This document shows, in pieces, positions 43,105-52,883 of a stretch of 64,000 bases of DNA. The position numbers and the translations under genes are program-made. Position 1 is the first letter of the stretch. The number at the start of each line of letters is the position of its first letter. This DNA comes from Pseudomonas maumuensis (GTDB lineage: Bacteria > Pseudomonadota > Gammaproteobacteria > Pseudomonadales > Pseudomonadaceae): the NCBI RefSeq assembly GCF_019139675.1, contig NZ_CP077077.1:1240001-1304000 (forward strand), written 5' to 3'. The notes under the pieces are model-generated. The model made no database searches. It had not been told where the DNA came from and saw only the letters and a list, made by a program, of their open reading frames with translations.

Positions 43105-43206
43105 GGGAGGGCTTTGCCCTCCTATCGCCGGCAAGCCGGCTCCCACACGATTGCGCGGTACCTGTGGGAGCTGGCTTGCCAGCGATAGGGCTGCACAGCA
43201 GCCCCA
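43105..43206. repeat. inverted REP pair with compensatory changes
   Basis: Arms at about 43105-43149 and 43162-43206. Each has a small hairpin (GGAGGGC-TTT-GCCCTCC; GGGGCTGC-TGT-GCAGCCCC) plus the REP core. The core reads CGCCGGCAAGCCGGC in one and CGCTGGCAAGCCAGC in the other after reverse complementing: a paired C-G to T-A change that keeps the stem. Between convergent RND and DUF4197 genes. Confidence 0.85.
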
Positions 43207-43224
43207 CTGGTTTTCAGCTCAACA

Positions 43225-43911
43225 TCACAGCGCGCCAAAGACCTTCTTGGCCAGGCTGGTAGCCGCACCGGCCGGGTTCTGGCGAATGCTCTCTTCCTGC
43301 TTGCCGATCATTTCGAACAAGCCGTCCAGCGCCTTCTCGGTCACATAGTTCTCGATATTGGCGTCGTCCTTGATCAGGCCCAAGCCCTTGGCCTGGCCGG
43401 CGAAGCTGTTGTATTGCTGGGCCAGGCCGACCTTGTCGGTGGCTTGCTTGACGATCGGCAGGAACTTGGCGCGGATCTGCTCGCGGCTGCTCTTGTTCAG
43501 GTACTGGGTGGCCGAGTCCTGGCCGCCGCTGAGGATGCCTTTGGCATCGCTCACGGTCATCTTCTTCACCGCGTCCACCAGGATCGCCTGGGCTTGCGGC
43601 ACGGCAGCCTCGGCGGCCTTGTTCATGCTGGTTTCCAGGGCATCGACCTGGTCGCCCTTACCTAACATCTTCATGGCCTTGGCCGCTTTGCCGAGGTTGC
43701 CCGGCAGCTCGATACGCACGTCCGGGTTGTTGCTGAAGCCGCCTGGGGTGCTCAGTTGCTTGACGGCGATCTGCGCGCCTTGGGTGAGGGCGTCCTTCAG
43801 GCCGCCGGAGGCGTCGCTCTGGGACAGGTCGCCAAGCGACAGGGCCAGGGCACTGGCCGACAGCAGCAGGCCGGCGCACAGGGTGGTGAAGCGCAGGGAG
43901 GTGCGGAGCAT
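43225..43911 (-). CDS. DUF4197 exported protein
   Basis: 228 residues with a signal peptide (about 1-23, LLLSASALA). The body is helical and matches DUF4197: LGDLSQSDASGGLKDALTQGAQIAVKQL at the start of the domain and ALDGLFEMIGKQEESIRQNP near the end. Periplasmic, function unknown. 32 bp downstream of the YbaY-like gene on the same strand. Confidence 0.85.
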   Translation of the reverse strand: MLRTSLRFTTLCAGLLLSASALALSLGDLSQSDASGGLKDALTQGAQIAVKQLSTPGGFSNNPDVRIELPGNLGKAAKAMKMLGKGDQVDALETSMNKAAEAAVPQAQAILVDAVKKMTVSDAKGILSGGQDSATQYLNKSSREQIRAKFLPIVKQATDKVGLAQQYNSFAGQAKGLGLIKDDANIENYVTEKALDGLFEMIGKQEESIRQNPAGAATSLAKKVFGAL

Positions 43912-43943
43912 GGGGATTTCCTTATGGGCAGAATGGAGCGGGT

Positions 43944-44342
43944 TCAGCGTACCGGGTCGACCTTGATGCGCAACGGCTGCGGGTCGCTACCGTCGAGCAG
44001 GACGCCGTGGTGTTCGGTGTTGATGAACAGCAGCTTGCCGTTCAGTTCGATGCGCGCGCTGAGTGCATAGCGGTGGCCGGGCTTGATCTGGGTCGGGTCG
44101 TAGTCGAGGTGGAACGGCAGCGGCACGTTGCCTTTGACCGGGCCAGCCTGGCGGGCCAGGGTCACGGCTGGGGCATCCATCAGCGATACGTCCTGCAGTT
44201 CGACACTGAACGTTGCGGCCGGTGGCAGGGCCATGCGCTGCAGGTAGAAGACTTCGCCCTCCAGGCTGGCTTGGGGCGATGACGTGTTGCTGGAGCAGGC
44301 TGCGAGCAGGGTGGCGCAACACAGCATCAAGAACTTTTTCAT
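43944..44342 (-). CDS. YbaY-type lipoprotein
   Basis: 132 residues. Lipobox LAAC with C16. The beta-rich body (LEGEVFYLQRMALPPAATFSVELQDVSLMDAPAVTLA) matches YbaY/YscW-like lipoproteins; the family also includes pilotin-like proteins, but no partner secretin is near. Function unknown. Upstream of the DUF4197 gene, probably cotranscribed. Confidence 0.8.
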   Translation of the reverse strand: MKKFLMLCCATLLAACSSNTSSPQASLEGEVFYLQRMALPPAATFSVELQDVSLMDAPAVTLARQAGPVKGNVPLPFHLDYDPTQIKPGHRYALSARIELNGKLLFINTEHHGVLLDGSDPQPLRIKVDPVR

Positions 44343-44407
44343 GGGGTCTCCGATGTACGTGAGGCTGGCTTGTGGCCAGCCTCAGGGACTTTAGCGGATT
44401 TTGTGGG

Positions 44408-44468
44408 TGTGGGCTTGCCCTGAGAGGCTGTCAGCCAGGCAATCGTCAGCGCGGGGCAAGCCCACTCC
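44408..44468. repeat. partial REP-like inverted repeat
   Basis: GTGGGCTTGCCC (starting at about 44408) is matched by GGGGCAAGCCCAC ending at about 44465, enclosing AGGCTGTCAGCCAGGC. Less regular than the other pairs; just after the end of plsB. Confidence 0.5.
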
Positions 44469-44474
44469 AACGCT

Positions 44475-46964
44475 TCACTCAGCGAGTCCAGTCTCCGCTG
44501 TATCTTCCCGATGCAGCGCCACCTGACGGATCGATAGGCGCAGCTCCGCCGACAGCACGCGCTTGGCCACACCTTCGGCCAATTCGGCGAGCTTGTCGTG
44601 GTAGCCCAGCTTGCCGCTGGCGTCCGGTCGCAACACGCCTTCGCGCACCAGCGTCTGGATGAAGTGGCGGAACAGGGTCTTGTCGAAGAACTCAGGCGCA
44701 TTCAGGCCGTGCAGGATAGACAGGCGCTGGGCCATCATCACGCACAGCTCTTCCAGTTCCTCGGCATTCAGCGTGTGCTGGCCGCTGTTGAGCAGCAGCG
44801 ATGTGGCCATGTAGAAGCGCTGCAGGGTCTGGGTGATGGTGCGGGCCAGCAGCGTCAGCAGCACGAACTGCCGCGAGCTGGGGGCCGGACGCATGTAGAT
44901 GTCCTGCTCCTTGCGCAGCAGCCCTTGTTCGACCAGTGCCGCCAGCCATTGGTCGATCACCTCGTCCAGTTGCTCGGGCGTCCAGCGCAGGAACAGTTCG
45001 GCCTGCAGGTACGGATACAGCGCCCGCACGTACTGGCCCAACAGTTCGCGGCTCATGCGCGAGCTGCTGAGGAAGAAGCTCGCCAGCAGCCCCGGCAAGG
45101 CGAAGATGTGCAGCACGTTGTTGCGGTAGTAGGTCATCAGTACCGCGTTGGCTTCGTCCAGGTAGAGGATGCGGCCCAGCGCGTCCTTCTGCTCGGCCAG
45201 CAGGTCCATGCCCAGGACGTGGTCGATGAGTGCCTTGCCATCACCTTCGGGTAGGGTGGTGTGCGGTGAGTACGGCACTTGGCGCATCAGGGCCAGGTAC
45301 AGATCGAGCACGCGGGTAAGGGCACGTTCGTCCAGCGCCAGGCGGCTGGTCGACAGCAGAGCCAGGGCCACCAGGTTGACCGGGTTGATCGCCGCGGCCT
45401 CGTTGAGGTGGCGGGCGACCGTCTCGCCCAGGCGGGTGGTGGTCTCGTTGAGCCAGTCCGGACGGAACTGCGGGGCCAGCGCCTGTTCACGCCAGCCGGG
45501 TTGCTGTTGGTCGAGGAAGCTGTTCAGGCGAATCGGCTCGCCAAAGTTGACGTACACCTGGCCGAAACGCTGCTTGAGGGCGCCGATGACCTTGAAGATG
45601 TCGAAGATCGACTCCTTCTTCTTGCTCGCTCCCCGTAGCTCGCCCAAGTAGGTGCGGCCTTCGAGTACCCGCTCGTAGCCGATGTACACCGGCACGAAGA
45701 CGATCGGCGTGCGCGAGGAGCGCAGGAAGCTGCGCAGGGTGATCGCCAGCATGCCGGTGCGCGGCTGCAGCATGCGCCCGGTGCGCGAGCGCCCGCCTTC
45801 GACGAAGTACTCAACCGGGAAGCCCTTGGTGAACAGGGTGTGCAGGTATTCGTTGAACACGGCGGTGTACAGCGGGTTGCCCTTGAAGGTGCGGCGCATG
45901 AAGAACGCCCCACCGCGGCGCAGCAGGCCACCGATCACCGGCATGTTGAGGTTGATGCCGGCGGCGATGTGCGGTGGCGTCAGGCCGTTGCGGAACAGCA
46001 GGTAGGACAGCAGCAGGTAGTCGATGTGGCTGCGGTGGCAGGGCACATAGATCACCTCGTGGCCGGGGGCGATGCCCTGCACCTGCTCGATGTGGTTGAC
46101 CTTGATGCCGTCGTAAATCTTGTTCCAGAACCAGCTCAGCACCACTTCGAGGAAGCGGATCGCGGTGTAGGTGTAGTCCGAGGCGATCTCGTTGCCATAG
46201 TGCAGCGCCTTGGCCTCGGCCTTGGCGTAGGGGATCTTCTCGCGGTCGGCCTCGTCGCTGATGGCCTGGCGCACCAGAGGGTCATGCACCAGCCCTTTGA
46301 CCAGGTTGCGACGGTGCGAGATGTCCGGCCCGATGACCGCGGTCTTCAGGTTGCGAAAATGCACGCGCATCATGCGCTGGGCCATGCGCACGGTGCGCTC
46401 GTGGCCCTTGTTGTGCTGCACCAGCTCGCGCAGGTGGATCGGCGCGGAGAACTGCACCCGGGTCTTGCGTCCGAGGATCAGCACGCTGAGCAACCGGCGC
46501 AGACGGCCGGTGACCGCCCAGCTGTCGGCGAACAGCAGCTTCCATGGGCTCGACTCGCTGGCCGGGGTCTGGCCCCAGAACACGCTGACCGGAATGATCT
46601 GCGCGTCTTCCTCGGCATGTTGGTTGATCGCCGCGACCAGGCGCTCGAGCGTCGGTGGCGCGCCGCGTTTGTCCTGGCGACCGAGCCAGTCCGGATCGGG
46701 GGTCAGGTAGAAGAACGCCGCCGGCTCCTGCAAGGGCCCGACGGTGACCGGCAGCACCGGGCGTGGCAGCCCTGCTTTGGTGCATTCGTGGTCGACCACG
46801 GCCAGGTCGGTGAGCGACGGCGAGGAGAGGGCATAGAACACCGGCCGGCTGCGGTCGAGCTTGAGCGTCAGCGAGGACTGGTTGATGGTTTCGGAGCGCA
46901 CCCACAGGTAGAGAACGCGACGCAGGGCGCCGAAGATGAGGCGGCGCAGGGGAGAACGGGTCAT
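44475..46964 (-). CDS. plsB: glycerol-3-phosphate 1-O-acyltransferase PlsB
   Basis: 829-residue membrane-associated enzyme making lysophosphatidic acid from glycerol-3-phosphate and acyl-CoA/ACP, first step of phospholipid synthesis. Acyltransferase motif I HRSHID (H310, D315), motif [12 protein letters not shown], motif [13 protein letters not shown], motif [11 protein letters not shown]. Length as in E. coli PlsB (about 807-830). Divergent from the cold-shock gene. Confidence 0.95.
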   Translation of the reverse strand: MTRSPLRRLIFGALRRVLYLWVRSETINQSSLTLKLDRSRPVFYALSSPSLTDLAVVDHECTKAGLPRPVLPVTVGPLQEPAAFFYLTPDPDWLGRQDKRGAPPTLERLVAAINQHAEEDAQIIPVSVFWGQTPASESSPWKLLFADSWAVTGRLRRLLSVLILGRKTRVQFSAPIHLRELVQHNKGHERTVRMAQRMMRVHFRNLKTAVIGPDISHRRNLVKGLVHDPLVRQAISDEADREKIPYAKAEAKALHYGNEIASDYTYTAIRFLEVVLSWFWNKIYDGIKVNHIEQVQGIAPGHEVIYVPCHRSHIDYLLLSYLLFRNGLTPPHIAAGINLNMPVIGGLLRRGGAFFMRRTFKGNPLYTAVFNEYLHTLFTKGFPVEYFVEGGRSRTGRMLQPRTGMLAITLRSFLRSSRTPIVFVPVYIGYERVLEGRTYLGELRGASKKKESIFDIFKVIGALKQRFGQVYVNFGEPIRLNSFLDQQQPGWREQALAPQFRPDWLNETTTRLGETVARHLNEAAAINPVNLVALALLSTSRLALDERALTRVLDLYLALMRQVPYSPHTTLPEGDGKALIDHVLGMDLLAEQKDALGRILYLDEANAVLMTYYRNNVLHIFALPGLLASFFLSSSRMSRELLGQYVRALYPYLQAELFLRWTPEQLDEVIDQWLAALVEQGLLRKEQDIYMRPAPSSRQFVLLTLLARTITQTLQRFYMATSLLLNSGQHTLNAEELEELCVMMAQRLSILHGLNAPEFFDKTLFRHFIQTLVREGVLRPDASGKLGYHDKLAELAEGVAKRVLSAELRLSIRQVALHREDTAETGLAE

Positions 46965-47054
46965 GGGGTGTGCCCTGGGTGGAAGTTGCAGTGTTTTTTC
47001 AGCGCGTTAGTCTGCCGTATCTGCGTAAGTTCAGCAAAATTCCGCCAAAAATGA

Positions 47055-47091
47055 CCCTGTCATGAATTTTTTTTGTTCCCTGTCATATACT
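47055..47091 (+). promoter_or_regulatory. promoter region of the cold-shock gene with a direct repeat
   Basis: TATACT at 47086-47091 is a plausible -10 box, giving a roughly 95-base untranslated leader before the cold-shock ORF. CCCTGTCAT occurs twice (47055-47063 and 47078-47086), 23 bp apart, the second overlapping the -10. This looks like a tandem protein-binding site. No good -35 is seen. Confidence 0.4.
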
Positions 47092-47192
47092 CGGCCTGCC
47101 GCTTGCAGGATATTCGCGCAAGCTGCGTCGGCGCGGGCGGTGAGCCTGTGCCAGCAAGGCGATCTTCAAAATAAAAATCCGGAGTAGTTCAG

Positions 47193-47402
47193 ATGTCGTC
47201 TCGTGAGACTGGGAATGTGAAGTGGTTCAACGATGCCAAGGGTTATGGCTTCATTCAGCGCGACGGTGGTGCGGATGTGTTCGTCCACTATCGGGCTATC
47301 CGCGGTGAGGGGCATCGCACCCTGGTCGAGGGGCAGCAGGTGGAGTACGCACTGGTGCAGGGCCAGAAAGGCCTGCAGGCAGAGGATGTAGTCGGGCTCT
47401 GA
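47193..47402 (+). CDS. cold-shock domain protein (CspA family)
   Basis: 69-residue single-stranded nucleic-acid-binding protein. RNP1 KGYGFIQ at about 16-22 and RNP2 VFVHY at about 29-33; [10 protein letters not shown] at the start is standard. The acidic/GRDG-like loop is short and residues such as [12 protein letters not shown] deviate from CspA. It has a long leader and its own promoter, typical of the family. Whether cold induces it is unknown. Confidence 0.93.
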   Translation: MSSRETGNVKWFNDAKGYGFIQRDGGADVFVHYRAIRGEGHRTLVEGQQVEYALVQGQKGLQAEDVVGL

Positions 47403-47466
47403 GCCTTCCGGCTGCACGCTCAAGCTGCAAGTTGTCCGTGGAACTTGCAGCCTGATGCGAACGGCC

Positions 47467-47844
47467 TCAGCTGGTACGCCAGGTGATTTCCTCTTCACCG
47501 TCGGCGCTGATGCGGATCCAGCGATCGGCATCTTCTTCCCCGTCTTCTTCCGCCCAGCTACCTGGCGCGCAACGCACTTCGACGTTGAGCGCGGCGAATG
47601 CCGCACGGGCGCAGGCGATGTCGTCGGCCCAGGGTGTCTGGTCGCTTTCCAGGTACAGGCTGTTCCATTTCCCCACAGCTTTCGGTAACCAGGTGACTGG
47701 GATGTTACCGGCCGTGCATTTATAGGTCTGGCCTTTCTGCTTCCATTCGCTGCACGGGCCCAGGGCCTGGGCCAGCCAGTCGGCGATCTGCTTGTGATCG
47801 ACCTCGGCGTCCTTGAGGTAGATCTCGATATCGGGTTGACGCAT
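47467..47844 (-). CDS. conserved hypothetical protein
   Basis: 125 residues, no signal peptide or membrane segment. Acidic C-terminus (WAEEDGEEDADRWIRI) and a compact mix of strands and helices; two cysteines near the middle (GPCSEW, YKCTAG). I do not recognise the family. It sits 17 bp after rlmA on the same strand, so it may share that transcript, and is probably conserved in pseudomonads with this synteny. Confidence 0.7.
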   Translation of the reverse strand: MRQPDIEIYLKDAEVDHKQIADWLAQALGPCSEWKQKGQTYKCTAGNIPVTWLPKAVGKWNSLYLESDQTPWADDIACARAAFAALNVEVRCAPGSWAEEDGEEDADRWIRISADGEEEITWRTS

Positions 47845-47861
47845 GGGAGGCTCCAGTGTGC

Positions 47862-48674
47862 TCAGTCTTGGCGCACGAAATAGTCATAACGCATGGAAAC
47901 GGTGACCACGAAGGGTTCGGGCTGGTCGATCACTTGTGCGCGCTTCTCGGCGCTGGCCCGCCAGCCGTGTGGGGTCATCGCCAGCAGGTCGGCGCGGGCC
48001 TTGGCCTCGACCAGGCTCAGGCGGAACTCGAGGATCTCGCCGTGGGCGTGGACCATGCCTTCAGGGACCAGGGCCAGGTGCTTGTCGTCGGCGTACGGGC
48101 GCACTTCATCGTAGAGCACCTCGCGCAGCTCCATCAGGTGGCCGCTGGTCGGGCCGACCCGCATCAGGCCGCCGCCCGGGGCGAGCAGGCGCCTGGCCTC
48201 CTGCCAGTCGAGCGGGCTGAACACGCTGGCGATGAAGCCGCAGCTGGCATCGGCCATGGGCACGCGGGCCATGCTGGCCACCATCCAGGTCACCTCGGGT
48301 ACACGGCGGCAGGCACGCTTGACCGCTTCGCGGGAGATGTCCAGGGCGTAACCGTCGGCCGCCGGCAGCGCTTGGGCAATCTGCGCGGTGTAGTAGCCTT
48401 CGCCACAACCGATGTCCAGCCAGGCCTGCGGCTGGCGCTCCGCCGCCAGTTCCGCCAGGCGGCGTGCCACCGGGGCGTAATGCCCGGCGTCGAGGAAGTC
48501 GCGACGGGCTTCGACCATGGCCTGGTTGTCGCCCGGGTCGCGGCTGTTCTTGTGCTGCACCGGCAGCAGGTTCAGATAGCCCTGGCGGGCGCGGTCGAAG
48601 CGGTGGCCGGCGGGGCAGGCCACGCCATTGTCGAGCCGCGCCAGGGGCGCCTGGCAGAGAGGGCAGGCGAGCAT
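47862..48674 (-). CDS. rlmA: 23S rRNA (guanine-N1)-methyltransferase RlmA
   Basis: 270 residues. N-terminal zinc finger CPLC (C4, C7), C20 and H24 (CPAGHRFD); then class I SAM-binding motif WLDIGCGEGYYT at about 84-95. Methylates G745 of 23S rRNA (in E. coli numbering). The ATG at 48674 overlaps the dapE stop (ATGA), so the two are translationally coupled. A longer frame to 48959 is only read-through of dapE antisense-shifted sequence. Confidence 0.9.
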   Translation of the reverse strand: MLACPLCQAPLARLDNGVACPAGHRFDRARQGYLNLLPVQHKNSRDPGDNQAMVEARRDFLDAGHYAPVARRLAELAAERQPQAWLDIGCGEGYYTAQIAQALPAADGYALDISREAVKRACRRVPEVTWMVASMARVPMADASCGFIASVFSPLDWQEARRLLAPGGGLMRVGPTSGHLMELREVLYDEVRPYADDKHLALVPEGMVHAHGEILEFRLSLVEAKARADLLAMTPHGWRASAEKRAQVIDQPEPFVVTVSMRYDYFVRQD

Positions 48675-49825
48675 CAGGCGAGCAACCGCACCAGGGTCTG
48701 GTAGTAGATCTCGGTCAGCAGTTCGAGATCGCTGGCCAGGATGCGCTCGTCCACCTGGTGGATGGTGGCGTTGACCGGGCCGAGTTCGACCACTTGGGTG
48801 CCCATGGTGGCGATGAAGCGGCCATCGGAGGTGCCACCACTGGTCGATGGTCGGGTCTCGCGGCCAGTGACCGCCTTGATGCTCGACGACACCGCATCGA
48901 GCAACTCGCCCGGCTCGGTGAGGAACGGCAGGCCCGACAGCGCCCAGTCGATGCTCCATTCCAGCTGGTGCTTGTCGAGGATCGTTGCGACGCGTTGCTG
49001 CAGGCCCTCGACCGTCGATTCGGTGGAGAAGCGGAAGTTGAACAGCGCCGTCAGTTCGCCAGGGACCACGTTGGTGGCGCCAGTGCCAGAGTTGAGGTTG
49101 GAGATCTGGAAGCTGGTCGGGGGGAAGAACGCATTGCCTTCGTCCCAGTGCTCGGCGGCCAGCTCGGCCAGGGCCGGCGCGGCCAGGTGGATCGGGTTAC
49201 GCGCCAGGTGCGGGTAGGCGACGTGGCCTTGCTTGCCACGCACGGTGAGCTTGGCGCCGAGCGAGCCGCGACGGCCGTTCTTGACCACGTCGCCGAGCAG
49301 AGTGGTGCTGGACGGTTCGCCGACGATGCACCAGTCCAGGCGCTCGTTGCGCGCCTTTAGGCGCTCGACCACGGCCTTGGTGCCATGGTGCGCCGGGCCT
49401 TCCTCGTCGCTGGTGATCAGGAAGGCGACCTTGCCACGATGGTTCGGGTAGTCGTGGACGAAGCGTTCGCTGGCCACCACCATCGACGCCAGGCTGCCCT
49501 TCATGTCTGCAGCGCCGCGGCCGCAGAGCATGCCGTCGGCATCGATCAGCGCCTCGAACGGTTCGTGCTGCCACTGCTGCACCGGGCCGGTGGGCACCAC
49601 GTCGGTGTGGCCGGCGAAGCACAGTACCGGGCCGTCCTGGGTGCCATGGCTGGCCCAGAAGTTGTCGACGTCTTCGATGCGCATCGGCTCGAGCTGGAAG
49701 CCGACGGCGCCCAGGCGGTTCATCATCTGGGTCTGGCAGTCGGCATCGACCGGGGTGACCGACGGGCGGCGGATCAGGTCGCAGGCCAGTTGCAGGGTAG
49801 GCGAAAGCTCGGCTGGGGCCGTCAT
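48674..49825 (-). CDS. dapE: succinyl-diaminopimelate desuccinylase DapE
   Basis: 383-residue zinc peptidase-family (M20) enzyme of lysine/diaminopimelate synthesis. Metal-ligand motif GHTDVVPTG (H73, D75), catalytic/bridging region [12 protein letters not shown] (EE pair), and a late H ligand. Removes succinate from N-succinyl-L,L-DAP. Length is normal. Part of the ndvB-dapE-rlmA block seen in P. aeruginosa. Confidence 0.95.
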   Translation of the reverse strand: MTAPAELSPTLQLACDLIRRPSVTPVDADCQTQMMNRLGAVGFQLEPMRIEDVDNFWASHGTQDGPVLCFAGHTDVVPTGPVQQWQHEPFEALIDADGMLCGRGAADMKGSLASMVVASERFVHDYPNHRGKVAFLITSDEEGPAHHGTKAVVERLKARNERLDWCIVGEPSSTTLLGDVVKNGRRGSLGAKLTVRGKQGHVAYPHLARNPIHLAAPALAELAAEHWDEGNAFFPPTSFQISNLNSGTGATNVVPGELTALFNFRFSTESTVEGLQQRVATILDKHQLEWSIDWALSGLPFLTEPGELLDAVSSSIKAVTGRETRPSTSGGTSDGRFIATMGTQVVELGPVNATIHQVDERILASDLELLTEIYYQTLVRLLA

Positions 49826-49902
49826 TGCAAGACTCCGGGGGCAAGGCAGGGCGGGAAATCTGAGGGGCGTTATCTTATATCAAACACAGGTTGTCGGCAC
49901 GG

Positions 49903-49980
49903 CCCAATCGCCGGCAAGCCGGCTCCCACAGGTACCGCGCAGCCCTTGCGGCTGTGGGAGCCGGCTTGCCGGCGATTGGG
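49903..49980. repeat. perfect inverted REP pair
   Basis: Two 29-base arms (49903-49931 and 49952-49980) are exact reverse complements around a 20-base spacer; the core is CGCCGGCAAGCCGGCTCCCACA. The right arm runs on into GGGGCGC-AAA-GCGCCCC (49978-49994). Unlike the other pairs, it lies between two co-directional genes (ndvB then dapE). Confidence 0.9.
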
Positions 49981-50002
49981 GCGCAAAGCGCCCCCGGCGA
50001 TC

Positions 50003-52594
50003 TCAAGCCTGCTGCGCCTCGGCAGCCTTCTGCGCAGGCTTGGGCAACGACGACAGCAGCGCCATCACCAATGCCGCCAGGTACGGCAACGACTGTACCA
50101 GCAGCATCGCCACCCAGAAGCGCATGTCCGAACTCGGCAGCCCCTGCACCAGGTAGATCCCCAGCGCCGCGCCCCACAGCATCAGCATGATGAACAGCTC
50201 TTCGCGGGCCTCGGCAATCGCCACCAGCAGACCATGGCTGTCGGCATTCTTCGGCGTGCGGAAGAACGGCATGCTGCTGGTGAAGAAACCGTACAGCACC
50301 GCCTTGGCGATGGTGTGCGACAGCGCCAGCCCCGCCAGGGCTGCGGCGAAGGCGTCCTTCAGGTCGACCCCCACCGCGCGGCGATAGAGGAACAGGATCT
50401 TGCCGACCTTGAAGAAGAACAGCGCCAGCGGCGGAATGGCGAACATCATCAGCGGCGGGTCGACCCGATGCGGCACGATGATCATCGCCGCCGACCACAG
50501 CAGGGCGCCGACGGTGAAGAAGATGTTCATGCCATCGGCGATCCATGGCAGCCAGCCGGCCAGGAAGTGGTAGCGCTGGCCACGGGTCAGCTCGCTGCCC
50601 TTGCCGCGCAGCAGGGCGCCGGCGTGGTGCTTGATGATCTGGATGGCGCCGTAGGCCCAGCGGAAGCGTTGCTTCTTGAAGTCGATGAAGGTGTCGGGCA
50701 TCAGGCCCTTGCCGTAGCTGTTGTGGGCGTAGGCCGCCGACAGGCCTTTCTCGAACACCCGCAGGCCCAGCTCGGCGTCCTCGCAGATGCACCACTCGGC
50801 CCAGCCGAGCTCCTCGAGCACGCTGCGCCTGGTCATGGTCATGGTGCCGTGCTGGATGATCGCGTCACGGTCGTTGCGGGTGACCATGCCGATATGGAAG
50901 AAGCCCTTGTACTCGCTGTAGCACAGCTTCTTGAAGGCGCTCTCGTGCTGGTCGCGGTAGTCCTGCGGCGACTGCACCACGGCGATCTTCGGGTCGGCGA
51001 AGTGCGGCACCATGTGTTTTAGCCAGTTGCGGTCGACGCAGTAGTCCGAGTCGATCACCGCGATCACCTCGGCGTCCTTGGCGGTGTGCGGGAGCAGGTA
51101 GTTCAGGGCGCCGCCCTTGAAGCCGGCCAAGGGCGCGACGTGGAAGAACTTGAAGCGCTCGCCGAGCTTCTCGCAGTGCGCCTTGAGCGGTTCCCAAACG
51201 GCCGGATCCTTGGTGTTGTTGTCGATCACCAGCACTTCGTAGTCCGGGTAGTCCAGCGCGGCGAGGGCGTCGAGGGTCTGCTTGACCATCTCCGGCGGCT
51301 CGTTGTAGCACGGCACATGCACGGAGACCTTGGGCCGATAGGCGCTATCGCCCTGCACGGGCAGGAACTCGCGTCGGCGCTTGTGGATCCACACCGCCTC
51401 GGCCAGTTCGTGGGCCTCGGTCAGCAGCACGATGAATACCCCGAGGGCGCCGAGCGCCAGCAGCACACCGACCGTCAGGCTGAACCAGGTGCTGTACTGC
51501 TGGCTGTAGTCGTAGGCGATCCACACCAGCACCGACCCGCACAGGAAGGTGATGAAGGTGAGGAAGGTGCGCCCGCGCTGGCGCAGGGCCGAGCCGTCGA
51601 TCAGCAGGATGGCCAGGGCGATCATCGCCAGCACCACCGAGGCCACGGCCAGGGCGCGCCATTGCGGGATCGCCACGATCGGCCCCTCGAAGTTGAATTT
51701 CTGCTGGCGCTCGGCGTTGTACACGCCCCAGTAAGCGCCCACCGAACCTTCGTCGCTGGCTTTCCACGGCTGGTCGTAGGCCTCGATGACGAAGTAGTTG
51801 TAGCCACGGCGGTTGAGGGTGTTGACCAGGGTGCGCAGGTAGATGGCCTGGTCGGCCTGGGTGGCGTCGGCGCCGCCGCGCATGCGGCCATTGCTCGGCC
51901 AGCCGACCTCCGAGAGCAGCAGCGGTTTGCGCGGGAACTGCTTGCGCAGCTCGCGGGCACGGTCGAGGACGAACTGCACCGAGTCCTTCATGGGCACGAA
52001 TTCCCAATAGGGCAGGATGTGCGCGGCGATCAGGTCGACGTGTTTCGCCAGCTCCGGGTGCTCCTTCCAGATGTGCCACTGTTCGCTGGTGGTCACCGGC
52101 ACCTTCACCGCGGCGCGTACCCGGTCCAGGTAGCCGATCAGCTGTTCGGCGGTGACTTCCTCGCGAAACAACGCTTCGTTACCGACCACCACCCGCACCA
52201 CGCTGCGCGAGGTATTGGCCAGGCCGATGGCCTTTTCGATCTCGCGTTCGTTGCGTTCCTGATCGTTGCTGATCCAGATGCCCAGGGTCACGCGCAGGCC
52301 GAGCTCTTCGGCCAGGCGCGGTACCTCGGCCTGGGTGCCTTCGACGGTGTAGATGCGCACGTTGTCGGTCAGTTTGTTCAGTTGCTCGAGGTCCTGGCGG
52401 ATCTCGTCCTCGCTGGGGTACTGGCCTTTCTGCGGGCTCTGCCCCAGGCGGAAGGGCGAATAGGAGAAACCGGAAATCTGTTCCGGCCAGGCGGGGGCGG
52501 AGACCGGGCGGTTGATCAAGGCCCAGAACCCGGTGAACAGCGCGGCGATGGCCAGGACCACCACCAGGTTGAGACCGAATTTACGTGATGACAT
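50003..52594 (-). CDS. ndvB: NdvB-type beta-glucan synthase: GH17-like and GT2 domains
   Basis: 863 residues from the ATG at 52594. TM helix at about 8-27, then a periplasmic GH17-like domain (about 35-300; NEALFREE and SEVGWPSNG include the usual acidic residues), two to three helices (about 320-405), a GT2 glycosyltransferase core (about 435-680; VIDSDY, EDAELGLR, QRFRWAYG) and C-terminal helices. P. aeruginosa NdvB, in the same gene context, makes periplasmic cyclic beta-glucans associated with biofilm antibiotic tolerance. The earlier in-frame start (52690) lacks conservation clues. Confidence 0.85.
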   Translation of the reverse strand: MSSRKFGLNLVVVLAIAALFTGFWALINRPVSAPAWPEQISGFSYSPFRLGQSPQKGQYPSEDEIRQDLEQLNKLTDNVRIYTVEGTQAEVPRLAEELGLRVTLGIWISNDQERNEREIEKAIGLANTSRSVVRVVVGNEALFREEVTAEQLIGYLDRVRAAVKVPVTTSEQWHIWKEHPELAKHVDLIAAHILPYWEFVPMKDSVQFVLDRARELRKQFPRKPLLLSEVGWPSNGRMRGGADATQADQAIYLRTLVNTLNRRGYNYFVIEAYDQPWKASDEGSVGAYWGVYNAERQQKFNFEGPIVAIPQWRALAVASVVLAMIALAILLIDGSALRQRGRTFLTFITFLCGSVLVWIAYDYSQQYSTWFSLTVGVLLALGALGVFIVLLTEAHELAEAVWIHKRRREFLPVQGDSAYRPKVSVHVPCYNEPPEMVKQTLDALAALDYPDYEVLVIDNNTKDPAVWEPLKAHCEKLGERFKFFHVAPLAGFKGGALNYLLPHTAKDAEVIAVIDSDYCVDRNWLKHMVPHFADPKIAVVQSPQDYRDQHESAFKKLCYSEYKGFFHIGMVTRNDRDAIIQHGTMTMTRRSVLEELGWAEWCICEDAELGLRVFEKGLSAAYAHNSYGKGLMPDTFIDFKKQRFRWAYGAIQIIKHHAGALLRGKGSELTRGQRYHFLAGWLPWIADGMNIFFTVGALLWSAAMIIVPHRVDPPLMMFAIPPLALFFFKVGKILFLYRRAVGVDLKDAFAAALAGLALSHTIAKAVLYGFFTSSMPFFRTPKNADSHGLLVAIAEAREELFIMLMLWGAALGIYLVQGLPSSDMRFWVAMLLVQSLPYLAALVMALLSSLPKPAQKAAEAQQA

Positions 52595-52850
52595 AGGTGT
52601 TCGAGGTTCCGAAGAGGGGAGCGAGGTTCGCTGTCGCAGGCCGTGGGTCGTACAAGTGCCGGAGAAGGTAATCCGTTGGATTATCGGCAAGTGATGTAGT
52701 TCTGAGGCCGCTCGCTTGTCGTCCAGATATATTTGCTTGATAGGACATTAAAGCAGGCTAGGTAGGTTTTGTTCCAACCCCCGGGCCGCTCTGCCACGCC
52801 CTTGCGGCGTGTTCACGCGCTGTGCTCCCCCCACAGCGCATGCCTTGGCA

Positions 52851-52856
52851 TATAAT
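52851..52856 (+). promoter_or_regulatory. probable -10 box of tcdA
   Basis: Consensus TATAAT 27 bp before the tcdA start, in the 289-bp divergent region with ndvB. No clear -35 hexamer. The rest of the gap shows nothing I can interpret. Confidence 0.5.
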
Positions 52857-52883
52857 GCGCGCCGGTTTTTTCGAGGTACCCAC

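Noticed and set aside
17003..49995. CRISPR array from repeated GCCGGCAAGCCGGC elements
   Set aside because: The elements are dispersed single pairs at gene ends, not evenly spaced repeats with spacers; there are no cas genes.
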